Below are positions 21,469 through 33,716 of a DNA stretch of 64,000 nt, in pieces. The notes under the pieces were generated by a model. That model made no database searches and was not told the DNA's origin. It worked only from the letters and a program-made list of their open reading frames with translations. The stretch comes from Verticillium longisporum (Eukaryota; Ascomycota; Sordariomycetes; Glomerellales; Plectosphaerellaceae), in NCBI GenBank assembly GCA_019188255.1, contig JAETXT010000001.1, forward strand, positions 372,001-436,000, given 5' to 3'. A program made the position numbers and the translations under genes. Each line of letters starts with the position of its first letter. Position 1 is the first letter of the stretch.

Positions 21469-24400
21469 TGTGAGGGTGGGTGTGCCTGTCTAGTGGTAAC
21501 GCGACGGTGTGGTGTGCGGGGTGCAGTGCGAGAAGCGCTGTAAGTTGACGCTGATTGAGATGGTGGTCTTAGGCGACGAAGGATCAATGTCGTGGCGGAG
21601 AGAGGGTGGTAAAAGCAGTAGTCTCGGGGCGTGTGAGTGCCTGGAAATTTGGTGGTGAAGGGGGAGAGAACTGGGACGGGGGAAGGGGCCTGACGGAAGG
21701 GCGGGGGTTGGTTTTGTATTATCGGGCTGGCCGGCGGGGCTGCTGGGTGATTTGGGATCAGTAGCACTCTGGCTGGGCGCAGCGCCTAAAACGACCTGGA
21801 GGCGCGCGTGAAAAATTCGGCAGGTGCAGCCCACTAAGGCCATCAGGGCCACCAGGGGGGGTGAGGAGGGGGGAAAATTACGTGTGCCCACCTCACTGCC
21901 ACTGGGATGCTCGGGGGAGGCGGTCCAGGCAGGAACGGGATTTCAGGTAGGTCCTGCCATCCCGCCTCCTGTCTTGTGCCTTCAGACTCTCTCACCTCCC
22001 ACCACCAACTATGACACCCATCCAACACCCGCACCTACTGAGTTTTCTCCTTCCGCCTGACTTGCCCATTCCCCTGCCGTCTGCCTGGTCCCCGTCCCCA
22101 TCCCCTCTAGGCTACTGCCTGCCCTATCTGCCCACCCATGAGTGCCTGAGACTGGACTTGCGGCGGTTCCCATCAGAAATGCACCTGACCAGACGGGAGA
22201 CTTGGATCACTACACAGGCGAATTACAGCCCACCCAACGCCAAATGGTGGAGAGAGTTTTTTACTGATCCCATCCCATCCGGGCTGCCCCGCCGTCACGT
22301 CTCGCCCTCAAGATTCACTCCTTTCCATCCCCCCTCTACTCCCCCCGCCCATCCCGAGCCTTCCTGCTGGCAACCCGCCTCTCAGGGCAAATGGACCTGG
22401 GAAACCAGGCGTTCGGCCTTGATGTGAGAGTCTTCAGGGCTCACTTCATCGTCCAAGGATCAAGCCCCATCCCATCGCACCGCACCGCCAACAATGCACG
22501 ATACCAGTAACGCTCGACAACCACCCGCCTACCTACGGTACCTGACTGATGGAAATCGGAGTGCCAACTCAACTCACCAACGTGACCTGCGTCTTCTGCT
22601 TCCCCGCCCGCAACCCGCTTGACATCGCCTCACCATTTTCAACGTCTGTCTGCCTGCCTGTTTGTACCCAATGTGTACATAATCATCATCAGTCCGCATC
22701 AGTGCTGCGACAACACTACGGCTGCCTGTCGACGTGCTCTTTACCTGTCGAGGACACTTTGCAGACGATGCAGATTGTTTTTATTCTGTCGAGGTCGCCA
22801 ATGCGACCTGTGGGCTCACGTCCAAAGGGTCACCCGCGGGATGCATTGCTCGAACAATACGTAGGTTACCCCTAAGTGACTTGGCCTGGGTCGCCATTCA
22901 GTGATGTGGTACGAGCTAGCAGCTGGGACTGACGAGGGGAGTCTTGGGACTTGGGGAGGGGGACGGTGGAGGGGACCGGCAGCTGGCACGCTCCCGCCTC
23001 AGGCATCAGCATATTCTCTCCCCCGCCCGCTCTCCCAGCCAGGCCCCAGGATGAAAAGCCCCGATCTCTCGCTGTCCAGGCTGGCCACGCTGTTCCTGTC
23101 GCTGACGGGTACTCCAATAACAGCGTTCTTGTGACACTCGACAAATGCTACGGCAGCGTCCCATTGGGTAGCGGAAGGTCGTGCTGCAGCTCTTCTGATA
23201 AGTCAAATCCCAGTGCTCGGAGCCCCGGGCCAGTGAAGAGTTCAGGCAGCCGGGCAGGAAAAGAATCCAGAAGCGAGTTGAGGACCTGGACGCTGTGGAG
23301 TCCCAGTCCTCGGGGCCTTCCAGCGAGGTGTACCTCTCGGCGGCCACAACAGAGGGCATTCCGCTGGGTCTTGGCGGCTGATGTGCTCTCACGGCGCAAT
23401 AATCACCGACTACCATGAACAGACGGCCCTGCTCTTTCTTGTTCACTTACATATAGGCTCGGTATCTACCACGCGACAGGTATCCCGCATCACCAGACAT
23501 GTGCGAAATACACAGACTGGCGCACGCATTTTCCACAATGACTATGACCATATGCTCAGACGCGCCATGCGGGGGACGGTAACATTGTCGGTTCTGCACA
23601 TGTGTCCCGCAGTGTCGCAAGCAGTTCCGTCGCACGTGAAGTAGGACATGAACAAGGCACACAAGCCACTCACTCGTTGGCCGCTGATCGCTGCGGATTA
23701 CTTACGACACGAAACTCAGCGAGTGCCTTGCCCAGCAGGCCTACGCTGGACTACGCTGGACTGGGACATTGTCACTTGTGCTGGCTGGCCACAAGCGACT
23801 TCAAGTGCACCAGGTCCCAGGAAGGCACCGCCGAGTAGCGGAGCAAATGGACAGTGATGGGGTCTGCTGAAGCTCCAGCATAAACGAAGCTTTCGTACTG
23901 AAACGTCTTTGGTCACCAACCGCCCACCCACCTTTTCGATCGTCCACCACTGATTGCCGCCTGCAACGTTCTTGTGTTCCGAGACACCAGCTTGTCCCGC
24001 AGCTCCCAAGCTTCGAGTCTCCTCGTCATCCAAAGCGATAAAGAATATCGAGAATGGCGATTCTCGCACGATGCAGGAATTGATTGAATCATGCAAATCT
24101 CTCCATTCCCAAGGCTATCGAGGCTTTCGCGCATGCACAGCATCCTGGTCTTGCCTGGCTTGCCTGGCTTCACGACGTTGCAGGTGGCTACTTGGGCATG
24201 GGCAGCTCGTCGATACGCGCCCGCAGCGATGTGCTTGTCGCCTCTATCCAAGCGTGTCGATCGGCATTCGAAGCCCTCCTTGCCCTCGCGGCGTTCCCCC
24301 CCACCTACCCCTACCCCCTCCTTGGACTTGGATGAGCTTGTCACAGACCCTGGTCCAAGAGGCGGTGCAGACCATGGAAAGCTGAAGGTACGAGCGATTT

Positions 24401-24988
24401 GTGTGGCACTCTCGGCCAGTCGCCATGTACCGAGCTTGGCCCCCTCTTCGACCCCTGCTCGGCATCCACCACCCCTCATCCCTCCTTCGACCCTCCACCG
24501 ACCCCTCCAAACCCTTCCAAACCCTCCAACGATGAGTGTGCGAGTGGCGGGGTTGCAGGCAAGCTTCCTGCTCTTCCTGGGCGCCAGTCGAAGGGTATGA
24601 TGCCATAGGCCCAGGACCAGCGTCTCGACGCTGGCCATCAGCTCGTACGGCATGCTGCTGTTTCCCGTTCGGTTCACCACGCAACGCACCCACCATCAGC
24701 TTGCTTCTGTTTGGCATCTGATACCAGGATCCAGACCTGTTAGCCCCAAGCCCTGAAGCCAAACGCCGAAGCCCCTCCTTCCCTTCTTCCTCTGTCCTTT
24801 CCTTGGTTATATTCCACCCCGCTCCTCCGTTTCTGCCTTTCCCACCTTCTTGTCAACATCTTTCACGGGCCTCTCAGTTTCCATTTTGATACCTTGGCCC
24901 CCCATCTCCGTCACCAACACCAATATCGTTACGAATACAATTACAGTCGGACAGTCGGACGAAGAATCAAGCAGGATACAACGCCGTC
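21469..24988. other. 3.5-kb gap between divergent HMG-box and HET-C genes
   Basis: No frame here shows a domain, a consistent splice chain or a coding-like composition. Short open frames overlap on both strands in all frames. The HMG-side part (21470-22350) is C/T- and G/A-rich, as in long fungal 5' UTRs. It holds a TACC block at 22528-22543 and small duplications (for example two ACGCTGGACT copies near 23740). I see no tRNA. Confidence 0.5.
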
Positions 24989-27900
24989 ATGATCACATCC
25001 TCGTCTTCCTTCCTATGGGTTGGGCTGATCGTCCTGGTCTGCCTCGCCCAGCCGACCTTGGCCTTTGGCGCTGGTAACATTGCCAGCTTGTCCAAAGTCG
25101 AAGGCGTCAACTGTGCGTTTCTTCCTTCTGCTCCCATCCTGTTCTGGGGCCCGGTCGAGTACTCAATCCGGGCTAATCAATGTTGAACAGGGCGCCACGG
25201 TGACATTGAAGATGCTCTCCTCAACATTGCTATGGCCCGCGCTCTGAAGGGCAAGAACTTCAGCAAGCTGATGGTCTCGCGCGTCTACTTTGGCAACTGG
25301 CTGCGAGACTACTCGCAGGCCGTCGACGTCGGCACTGTCAAGTCCGTCTCTGCTGAGGCCATCCGTCTCGTTCTCTGCGTGCTGGGTTTCCTCACCTTTG
25401 GCTATGGCTCGAAGGAGTTCCAGGTGACGGCTGACAGGCTCGGCTGCTACCGCCCTGAGGAGCACATCGATAACCCCAAGAACTATGCCGATAACGAGGA
25501 TGCTAGACGATATGACCGTCGACTTCGTGGTCCCGTTGATGAGGGCGTCGAGCTGGCCGTCGACCCCGAGACTGGCATGAAGAACTACATTGCGAATGAG
25601 AAGGCTGGCATTATGACTTCTGCCAAGCTTCTTCGCGACCTTCTGGGCAACTGCATTGAGCTCGGTCGCAAATACGGCCGCAACCAGCGGGAGGAGGATC
25701 TCTTTGAGGCTCTGCGTCTTTTGGGAACCGGTCTTCACTGCCTCGAAGACTTTTTCGCCCACAGCAACTACATCGAGCTTGCCCTGATTGAGAAGGGCGA
25801 GCGCGACATCTTCGCCCACGTTGGTCGCGATACCGGTATCAGACTTCAGGGTGCTCGCGATCAAGTCTTTCCTCTCGTCACCGGCACCTTCGGTGGTGTC
25901 GACTTTCTTCACTCTGTCACGGGCGAAGGTATGAGGCAACCTCGGCGCGATGGGTTCCATGATCACAAGCTGACAGCTTCTAGTTACGGACAAGCTGAAG
26001 CAGAACGAGCTCCAGGAGCTCGAGAACACTCTGCAGGAGAACAAGAACAACGATACTAGCATGCTCCGCAACCTCCTTGACATGATTCCTGACGGCATCT
26101 TTGGAGGAAAGCACCAGAGCGACCGGGTTGACGAGATCCAACAGAACTGCAACTCGTCTCAGATGCAGAACATGGAGGTATCGCCCCGCGACCCCGAGGA
26201 GTTCACTCGCTACGTCCAGGACATTTTCAAGCAGATCATGCCTCTGCTTGAGTTCCACGATGACATCATGCAGAACATTTCGGAAAAGTTTGAGAAGATC
26301 CCCGTTCTTCCCAAGATTCTCGAGCAGCTGGAGGAGCAGATGACCAAGTTCGTGTACACGAACCTTGCGCCGTTCATTCTGCCTGTCATTCATCAGATCC
26401 AGAACGAGATGAAGACTGGGTCGCAGGAGATTGTGGAGAGCAGCGAGCGTGAGCAGCACATTGTCTTCAACGACAACCGGTCTTCCGACCCCACTCACTC
26501 CATGCTCTCCAAGGACCACTTCACCAACGTAAGCACACAGCCTCTTGCCGACCGCAGCACAAAACCATAGTATGGTTGACTAATGTCTACAGCTTCTGAA
26601 CGAGCCCGCTGGTCGCACCGCCTCTGAAATGATTGGTTGGGTTGTTCCCCAGATCATGTCTGCCATTGATGACGAGAACATCGATGTCAACCAGACCCTG
26701 ACCCGCATCATTTATGGTGTTTTCCACCACCCCGCTCAGCGTGACCAGGGCAACGACGGCATCAGCGAGGGCAGAAAGGTCATATTTGGCTCCATTGAGA
26801 AGTGGTGGGAGAGCCTTGGCCGCCAGGGCCAAGACGATTCCCGCCGCAAGCTGAGCCGTGATGGCGTGAAGAACAATGAGAACCACAAGCCCGGTGTTCA
26901 CGACACCGGTCACGGCCACGGTTGCAACGGCAAGCTCCAGATGCACAAGCAATTCGGCGGCAAGCCCGAAACGTGGGAAGACAAGGTTGCCGACAAGGCG
27001 GCCGGCGCCATCATCACGGGTGCTACCGGTGCCATTTCTGGCATCATTGAGCAGACGACTGGCGTCAAGGTACCCTCGTACAAGCAGCCTGAGCGGAAGG
27101 AGGAGAAGCAGAGCTCTGGCGCAGGAGGTTTGCTCGGCGCCGCTTCGTCTATCTTCGGAGAGGTCTTTGGCAACGACGAGAAGGAGAAGACTTCTTCTAG
27201 CCATAAGAACAACGCTGGCTCGTACACCCAGCCCCAGTCCGAGTACGGCCATTCTGACAACAAGTATGCTCTGGCCCAAAAGACGGAGACCCAGTATCCT
27301 GGCGGTGGGCGCCCTACCGTGGACAAGAAGTACGAGCAGGAAGAACAGTCTGGCGGGCGCACAAGCGGCCACGGCTACGAGGAGAAGACTGAGACGCGGC
27401 CATCGCAGAGCGGCGGTTACGAGCAGCGCACCGAGCGCCACGAGTACCAGGGCAGTTCTTCGGGCTACGGTGGTCGCCAGGAGCAAAGCAGCTACGGTGG
27501 TCGTCAGGAGGAGAGCAGTTATGGAGGCCGCCAAGAGCAGAGCAGCTACGGCGGACGCCAGGAAAGCTCTGGGTATGGAGGTCGCCAGGAGCAGAGCAGC
27601 TACGGCGGACGTCAGGAGAGCTCTGGTTATGGTGGTCGCCAGGAGCAGAGCAGCTATGGTGGTCGTGAGGAGAGCTCTGGCTACGGTGGCCGTCAGCAGG
27701 AGAGCAGCTACGGCGGTCGTGAGGAGAGCTCTGGCTACGGTGGTCGTCAGCAAGAGAGCAGCTACGGCAGCCGCCAGGAGAGCAGCTATGGTAGCCGTCA
27801 AGAGAGCAGCCACGGCGGGCGTGAGGAGCAGAGCAGCTACGGTGGTCGTCAGGAGAGCTCTGGATACGGTGGGCGTGAGGAGCAGAGCAGCTACGGTGGT

Positions 27901-28125
27901 CGTCAGGAGAGCTCTGGATACGGTGGTCGTGAGGAGCAGAGCAGCTACGGCGGTGGCGGTGGTTACGGAGGACGCCAAGAAGAGAGCTATGGCGGCCGTC
28001 AGGAAGAGAGCTATGGTGGTGGGCACGGGCGCAACCGCAGCGGCGAACGTAACCGCAGCCGGGAGCGCAACCGCAGCCAGGAACGCAACCGAAGCCGTAA
28101 CCACAGCCAGGAGCGCCGCTGGTAG
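24989..28125 (+). CDS. het-c: HET-C family protein (heterokaryon-incompatibility type C) with glycine-rich repeat tail
   Basis: The four-exon model (24989-25112, 25191-25928, 25984-26528, 26593-28125) is in frame and gives 979 residues. It starts with a hydrophobic signal peptide (FLWVGLIVLVCLAQPTLAFG). The HET-C domain follows: NWRHGDIEDALLNIAMARAL, VYFGNWLRDYSQAVD, TGLHCLEDFFAHSNYIEL and GWVVPQIMSAIDDENIDV. The last 200 residues are YGGRQE(S/Q)S repeats ending in an RNRS-rich basic tail. In Neurospora, het-c alleles differ in a variable segment and unlike alleles trigger cell death after hyphal fusion, with pin-c as partner. I recognise no pin-c-like HET-domain gene next to it here, so an incompatibility role is not implied by the neighbourhood; many ascomycetes keep het-c as a non-allorecognition gene. 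Confidence 0.93.
27460..28019 (+). repeat. Coding tandem repeats in the HET-C tail (SYGGRQE/SSGYGGR)
   Basis: Units of about 33-51 bp encode variations of SGYGGRQEQSSYGGRQES, with some near-identical neighbours (for example around 27840-27940). Such arrays expand and contract easily. Confidence 0.8.
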
Positions 28126-29004
28126 GGGGTGGCAGCCGTGGCGGCAGGCGTTGAGGATGACGGTGGTGAAATGAGGAACGCGGGATGATGATGAGATGTT
28201 CAATAATGACGAAAAGAAGTAGAAATATCATGGTTTGATCTATTGTCACATGCTTTGGAGCTTGCTCGGCTCGTGGTAACTAACGGACGGCAAGGTCGAG
28301 CTTGGACCTGAATGTTCGGCCCTAGCGGCCGGTAGCACGCCGCGGTCCCGGAGGTATGTCGGGCGGACATCAGCATGGCCACGATCTAGTGAGGCATCGT
28401 CGCGTTCAAAGAGGAAGGCAGAAACCGATCGCCCATGGTACAGGTGAAGCTTAGAACACCACATCGCCGGCCCCGGACCCACGGCATCACACTATCCCCC
28501 GCGCATGCCTCGGCCGTCCAGAGAGTCTCGCAGCGCCCCTCCTCCCGCCCGTCTGGGCTCACCACTTAATTTCGAACCGCCAGTCTGCCGATCACTGTCC
28601 CGATGCAGCCACAATGGCGGCTCCCCTCTCCCCTCGCGCGTCACGGCACCCGCCGGACAGATTGCGGGGGGCGAGCAGGGGCGTTGACAAGGACCCGTGG
28701 CCACGTACCTGGCCATGAATCGATGGCTCGGAGCCTGCTCCGTGTTTGTTTCCCTCTTGGGCTGGTCATGTCTCGGCCTGGAGGTTCGTGAGAGTTGGTT
28801 CCTGCGCAGTGCTCGTCACGAGCTCTCTACCTGAGAGCCAGCCCGCGCTGGTGTCGCTCGGGATGGCGGCTTGGGCGGGAGGTGTGCTGGCGTGGGTTCA
28901 TCGCGGTTGTGGATTGGGCCGAGAGCAAGTTAATTTAGAGGGAACCGGGATTTTCGTCTTGTCGAACCAGACTTCATCAGTGCATCAGGACATTGTGAAG
29001 GTGG
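28126..29004. other. Intergenic region HET-C / GH45
   Basis: About 0.9 kb holds the HET-C 3' UTR and the GH45 upstream region. No gene is supported. Confidence 0.5.
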
Positions 29005-29012
29005 TATAAAAG
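29005..29012 (+). promoter_or_regulatory. TATA box of the GH45 gene
   Basis: TATAAAAG stands about 130 nt before the ATG, a canonical TATA box at a typical distance and a common feature of inducible fungal hydrolase genes. Confidence 0.65.
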
Positions 29013-29140
29013 GGGGACATCCTGCGATGATGGCAAATACTGTTGACACGCAGACACCTCGACCTAGCTTTGTAGTTCAAGATAACTCCTCGCATACCGC
29101 TTTCATTCCCATTACGACAAGTCTTGACCACCTCGCCACA

Positions 29141-30084
29141 ATGCACGCCAACCTCCTGACCCATCTCCTCCCCCTCGCCCTCCACCTGACGCCTACAGCA
29201 GCCCAGGCCTCCGGCAGCGGCAGCACAACCCGCTACTGGGACTGCTGCAAGCCCTCGTGCGCCTGGCCCGGCAAGGCGGCCCTCTCGAGCGGGCCGGTCA
29301 CGACCTGCGACATCAACGACCGGCCGCTCGGCGACGCCAACGCGCGCTCGGGCTGCGAGGCCGGCGGCACGTCCTACATGTGCAGCGGGCAGTCGCCGTG
29401 GGCCGTGTCGGCGGACCTCGCGTACGGGTGGGCGGCCGTGCGCGTGGCGGGCGGCGACGAGGCGTCGTGGTGCTGCGCGTGCTACGAGCTTACGTTCACG
29501 AGCGGGCCGGTGGCTGGGAAGAAGATGGTTGTGCAGGCGACGAACACGGGGGCCGACCTCGGCTCGAACCACTTTGACCTTGCGGTGAGTTTCTTGTTTG
29601 GGGGGCGTTTTGTACTCTGCGGCCGAGTGTTCGGAGCGGAGCCCGTCCCGGAGGGTGGGGACCCAAATCGGAGGACGTTGGCTGCGTTCCGGAGCGACGT
29701 CAACATTTGACATACCGGGCATCGCTTTCCGTGTCCCTCCTCAACCCCTCGTTCAAACTCACCTGGATCACGGCAGGAATCGGGAGTGCAAGTCACAGCG
29801 CTGACCAGAGACAACAGATCCCTGGCGGCGGAGTCGGCATATACAACGCCTGCACGGCGCAGTACAACGCGCCGCCCAACGGCTGGGGCGACCAGTACGG
29901 CGGCATCCGCAGCCGCGCCGAGTGCGACGCCTTCCCGGAGGCGCTCAAGAGCGGGTGCTACTGGCGCTTCGACTGGTTCCTCAACGCGGACAACCCTCAA
30001 GTGAACTTCCGGCAGGTCTCGTGCCCTGCGGCCCTCACGTCTCGCAGCGGGTGTGTGAGGCAGGACAATGCCATGTTCAAATGA
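29141..30084 (+). CDS. Secreted endo-beta-1,4-glucanase, glycoside hydrolase family 45
   Basis: The start [16 protein letters not shown] is a signal peptide. The family-45 core begins at once with [17 protein letters not shown], whose Asp in WDCC is the catalytic base. [18 protein letters not shown] follows and then [19 protein letters not shown], in which the Asp of HFDLA is the catalytic acid. A 233-nt GT-AG intron (29585-29817) splits this motif in phase 0. The product is 236 residues with many cysteines for disulphides and no cellulose-binding module, so it is a single-domain cellulase. It would act on cellulose outside the cell. A TATA box is at 29005. Confidence 0.95.
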
Positions 30085-33000
30085 TGGTGGGACCTGGAAT
30101 GAGGCTTCGACAGTGGTGGAGGCGTTGCCAGCCAGCAACACTTAGGGCAATCTACGCACCATCAAGTTTTCAGTACATCTAGATCAGACGGAACGGTCCT
30201 CTGTCTTGTACTGCCTGGTTGCCGGAATCAGACGTCTTGGCGACTAGTCGCCCTTGAGGGCTAGGAATCGAGCACGATGGCCGGCTTGCGAGGGTGGTCA
30301 GATATGTCAACAGGCCTCATGTCCTCGAGCAACCGATTTGGTGCCATTCAAGGATAACAACTATATAGCCTTGAATCTGACCAGTACCATGAAGCCCGCG
30401 CATAAGGCTGCGTAATGTCCATCTGGCCGCGTTGACAAGTCATCATTACGAGCCTCATAAATCTTACGAGCCTCATAAATCAATAGTTTTGAACTTGATC
30501 TTTTATAGATGTTTTCACTTTCGAAGAACTGCTCAAGCATTAGTCGTCTAAAGAACGTAGCCAGAGGCTGCCCCAGGAATGCTACTCATGATGTAAAAAT
30601 CCGTATACGCTGCAGCGCTTGGCTCACAGTATTAGGTGGCCGGGGAAAGGTGTATCACGATCCGGTAAAGTCAATTTTGACGTCGATATAAGCAAAAAAC
30701 ATGGCCACGAGCCACACCACGTGCACCATCCAGGGGCAACCCAAAGTAGCTGTAGCTGAACGTCTCTAACGAAAGACGGGCAAGGTGCAGTCCGAGGGCG
30801 CAACGCCATTCATGGCACGACCTCTGCCAAGTCGTGTTTTATCCCCACGCTACAATAGACCGCAACGCAAGCCCAATGAGATCCGCTACGGAGGACGGCC
30901 AAGACCAGCGGACCGCAATGGAGCCGTTACCACTTCAATAGAAGCTCTGCTAGCCAGGCATCGACATGACTGAAAGAATGGGCTGGGCCCTGCCTCAGCC
31001 TTCCTTGGCCCTCAAAGTCTGGAGCGTCTCGGTGTCGGCGTCGTTGTCGAGCTCGAAGGTAGACCCGCTCATCGGGACCCAGAGAGCGCAAACAGCTGAA
31101 CTATTGGCTAGCTCGTAGGTCGTCGACCGCCCGGTATGGCATGACGTAGAGAGGTCGAGCCATCTTTGGATGGGGTGCAAGGGAGCCAGGCAAAAGAGGG
31201 GTTCCCAACTTGGTGAACAACAGTGCACAAAAGCCGGACAAGTGCGCCGCGGTGGTTGTCCAGTCGGTCGGGCCTCGTCGTCCAGCGATGTCAGGAAATC
31301 CAGGGCCGTGTCTTGTGCCTCCTACCGGCCTGTTCTTCTGGCTGCCCTCCAGGCTCCCCCGACGGCAGCAAAGTGTCACCGAGAAGTGTGACTTGGCGCT
31401 AGGACTGCAGTGTAGGTACGTGCTTACCAGAAGGATCAAGCGCCATGGGTCGACGTTGCTTGCTTTTGTGCCGTTATCCGACAGGGCCGCACTACGGATA
31501 TAACGGCTCTGTCGGAAGCTAACCGTGCAGCAGCAGCGATTGGGCCGCGTTGGCAGGCCTTCGCAGGCCCAGCAGCAGATCGTGTCGTCCCTCGTCCCTC
31601 GTCACACGCCAGGCGTCAGGGCTGTGGTACTGACTGGTACATGTAAGTATGCCTGCGAATGGCGGCGGCAGACAACGAGGCGGCGCTCAGATCCGGGCCT
31701 GTAAGGCGGTGGAGCCACAGACAAGCTTTTGCGCCCTCGACTTGGCAGCCAATGCCAGCGACATGGCCCAGTCGACCTTTCGACTTTGTGCAAGCGAATC
31801 ATCGGTGACTGTTGGGTCGCTGAGGGTCTGCGAAGCTGCATCAATCTGACGAGGGGATGTGCAGGCTGCCTGTCGGCAGGCAAGCCAGGGGTGTGTGATG
31901 GACGCTGCAAACGCTGTGATTGTACGTATTCATCATGGGTGTGTGAGCCGAGTCAGACGTAGATTCTGCACCACGGTGATGTCTTTCCTGCCGTTAGACA
32001 TTGAGGGAGCAAGTTGCAGACGCAGCATGCATCGCGCAGGCTTTCGTTCCCTTATCAAGTCGACCAAGGCAGCATGCAAGTTTGGGGATATTGGAGGGAA
32101 AGCTTCGTAAGGTAGAGAGGAGACAAGACGAGCAGGGCAGAGGGCCGCGAACCTTGTGGCACCTCAGGTACCTCCTCAGGCGGGTACTGGTAGGTAGATT
32201 TGTCCGATGTATCTCCCAAGTCTCGAGACACGCGTCGCATGGCGCACTCGAGACATGGGGGGAACATGGCCTGGCTTCGATCCCATTCGCGCTCGAGGGG
32301 GCCACTAGTGGGCGAGGGGGGTGTGGTCGCAGGTGGCAGCACCAAGTGAGGCCCCCCTTCCGCCTAGCCGCCTGGCCTAAGATGCCCTTCCTTGCCTTCC
32401 CAGTCAAGTCAGTACCAGGCCCCTCGTCTCGTCCAAGGCGGGCAGTTGGGGTGGGTACCTCCTCCCCAAGCGACTCGTTCGAGCCTGCCTGGGTGGGCTA
32501 TGTTGATTCAGAGCAGCCAACTGCGGACAAGCTGGTGCGGGCAAGTACCCAAGCAGCCAAGGTACCTACCTGCCTACAGTACGTACTTACCTAGATGAGG
32601 CAGCTGGAAAGAGAAGGGAAAGGAAATCGTCGCCGGCTGCTGCTTGCTTGCGCGACAAGGGGGGCTTCAGGCAAAGGCAATGCAACCTCCCGGTCCCCAA
32701 TCAATCTGATTTCCCTAACAAAACTTGCTGTTCTGATCTTGCATCGTTCGAACGCATTACCATTCTGCGCTCGTCCCCCTCCCCTTCGCTTCCTGTCCGG
32801 CTTCACTCCTCATCAGCTCATCAGTCTGTCGCATATCGAATCCGCTCATGTTTGGTCCTGGTCTCGGTCCCAGTCCCGGTGCAGTGCTCTCCCCGACGTG
32901 TCGTGAGACCCCGTTCTCGAGCACGCGCCCCATCTCTTACGTCTCTTTCTTCTTCACGAGTCGCCTACCTCCTCGCTAGGACGCCGTCAGATCGATTCAT

Positions 33001-33716
33001 TCAAGCCCGCCGCCCCTCCCCCCCTCTCTCCCCAATACAGCGTGCGCCCACCCCTCAAGAACCCCCCCCCGTTCAGGCGCCTACCCGTGCCGTCCCACCC
33101 AGCCAGCCAACGACCTCCCTCTCGGATCTCTTCCTCGCTGCTCAACTGAACCATTTCCCGTGCCGTCCTCGCCGGCCCTGTCCATTCATCGCCCTGACTT
33201 CATCGCTCCCCAGCGCCTCACCACATCTCATTTCCGTCATCCACGACCAGCCAGCAGCAGCGACAGCAAACTCCAACAGCTACCACCCCCCCCTCTTCTG
33301 TCCGAGTGGGATCGAACCCACCTCGACTCCGATATCGAACAGCGCTTCCACTGCCCCCTTCGACTTGCCTTAACACTTGCTTGGCGCGCATTCCTGCTGC
33401 CTCTTCTTCCCTTCTCCAACCGTTGCCTATTCGTACACCAACCCACTCCGCCGCCATCGTCAACACTCCTTCAGCGGTTGGGTTCCATGTATCCAGTCCA
33501 ATGCTCGGCGACGTGAGCGCAGCATGTGTAAGAACGACCTCTCTCTTCCTCAGCTTGTCATTCCATTCAGTCAAACGAGGCCTCATCAGCGACACTCCCC
33601 AATTGACGACGCCTCCGTCCCCATCACCAACCATCGCCTCCACACGGCTTTCTCCTCCCGACCGCTTTGTACCACGAGTTCCCCTTGGCTTGGCTCCCGA
33701 CACTGACGTCTCACAG
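30085..33716. other. 3.6-kb gap between GH45 and the RING gene
   Basis: No coding region is supported. The left part is AT-richer (30370-30600). TACC/GGTA blocks occur at 32159-32199 and 32559-32596. From about 32700 to 33700 the + strand is strongly C/T-rich, which fits a promoter and long 5' UTR of the RING gene. Its unplaced first exon must lie here. Confidence 0.5.

Noticed and set aside
25163..26152. 329-residue minus-strand open frame opposite HET-C exons 2-3
   Set aside because: It overlaps the conserved HET-C domain completely and shows no domain of its own.
27460..28019. CRISPR-like periodic repeats
   Set aside because: The units are in-frame codons for a glycine-rich protein tail in a eukaryotic gene, with no unique spacers of constant length.
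26587..28203. 538-residue minus-strand open frame opposite HET-C
   Set aside because: Its Ala/Leu/Thr repeats are just the complement of the glycine-rich repeat DNA; the sense frame has the HET-C domain and valid introns.
33300..33330. tRNA T-arm-like sequence on the minus strand (GTGGGTTCGATCCCAC)
   Set aside because: The loop is one base short and no matching acceptor, D or anticodon arms can be drawn around it.
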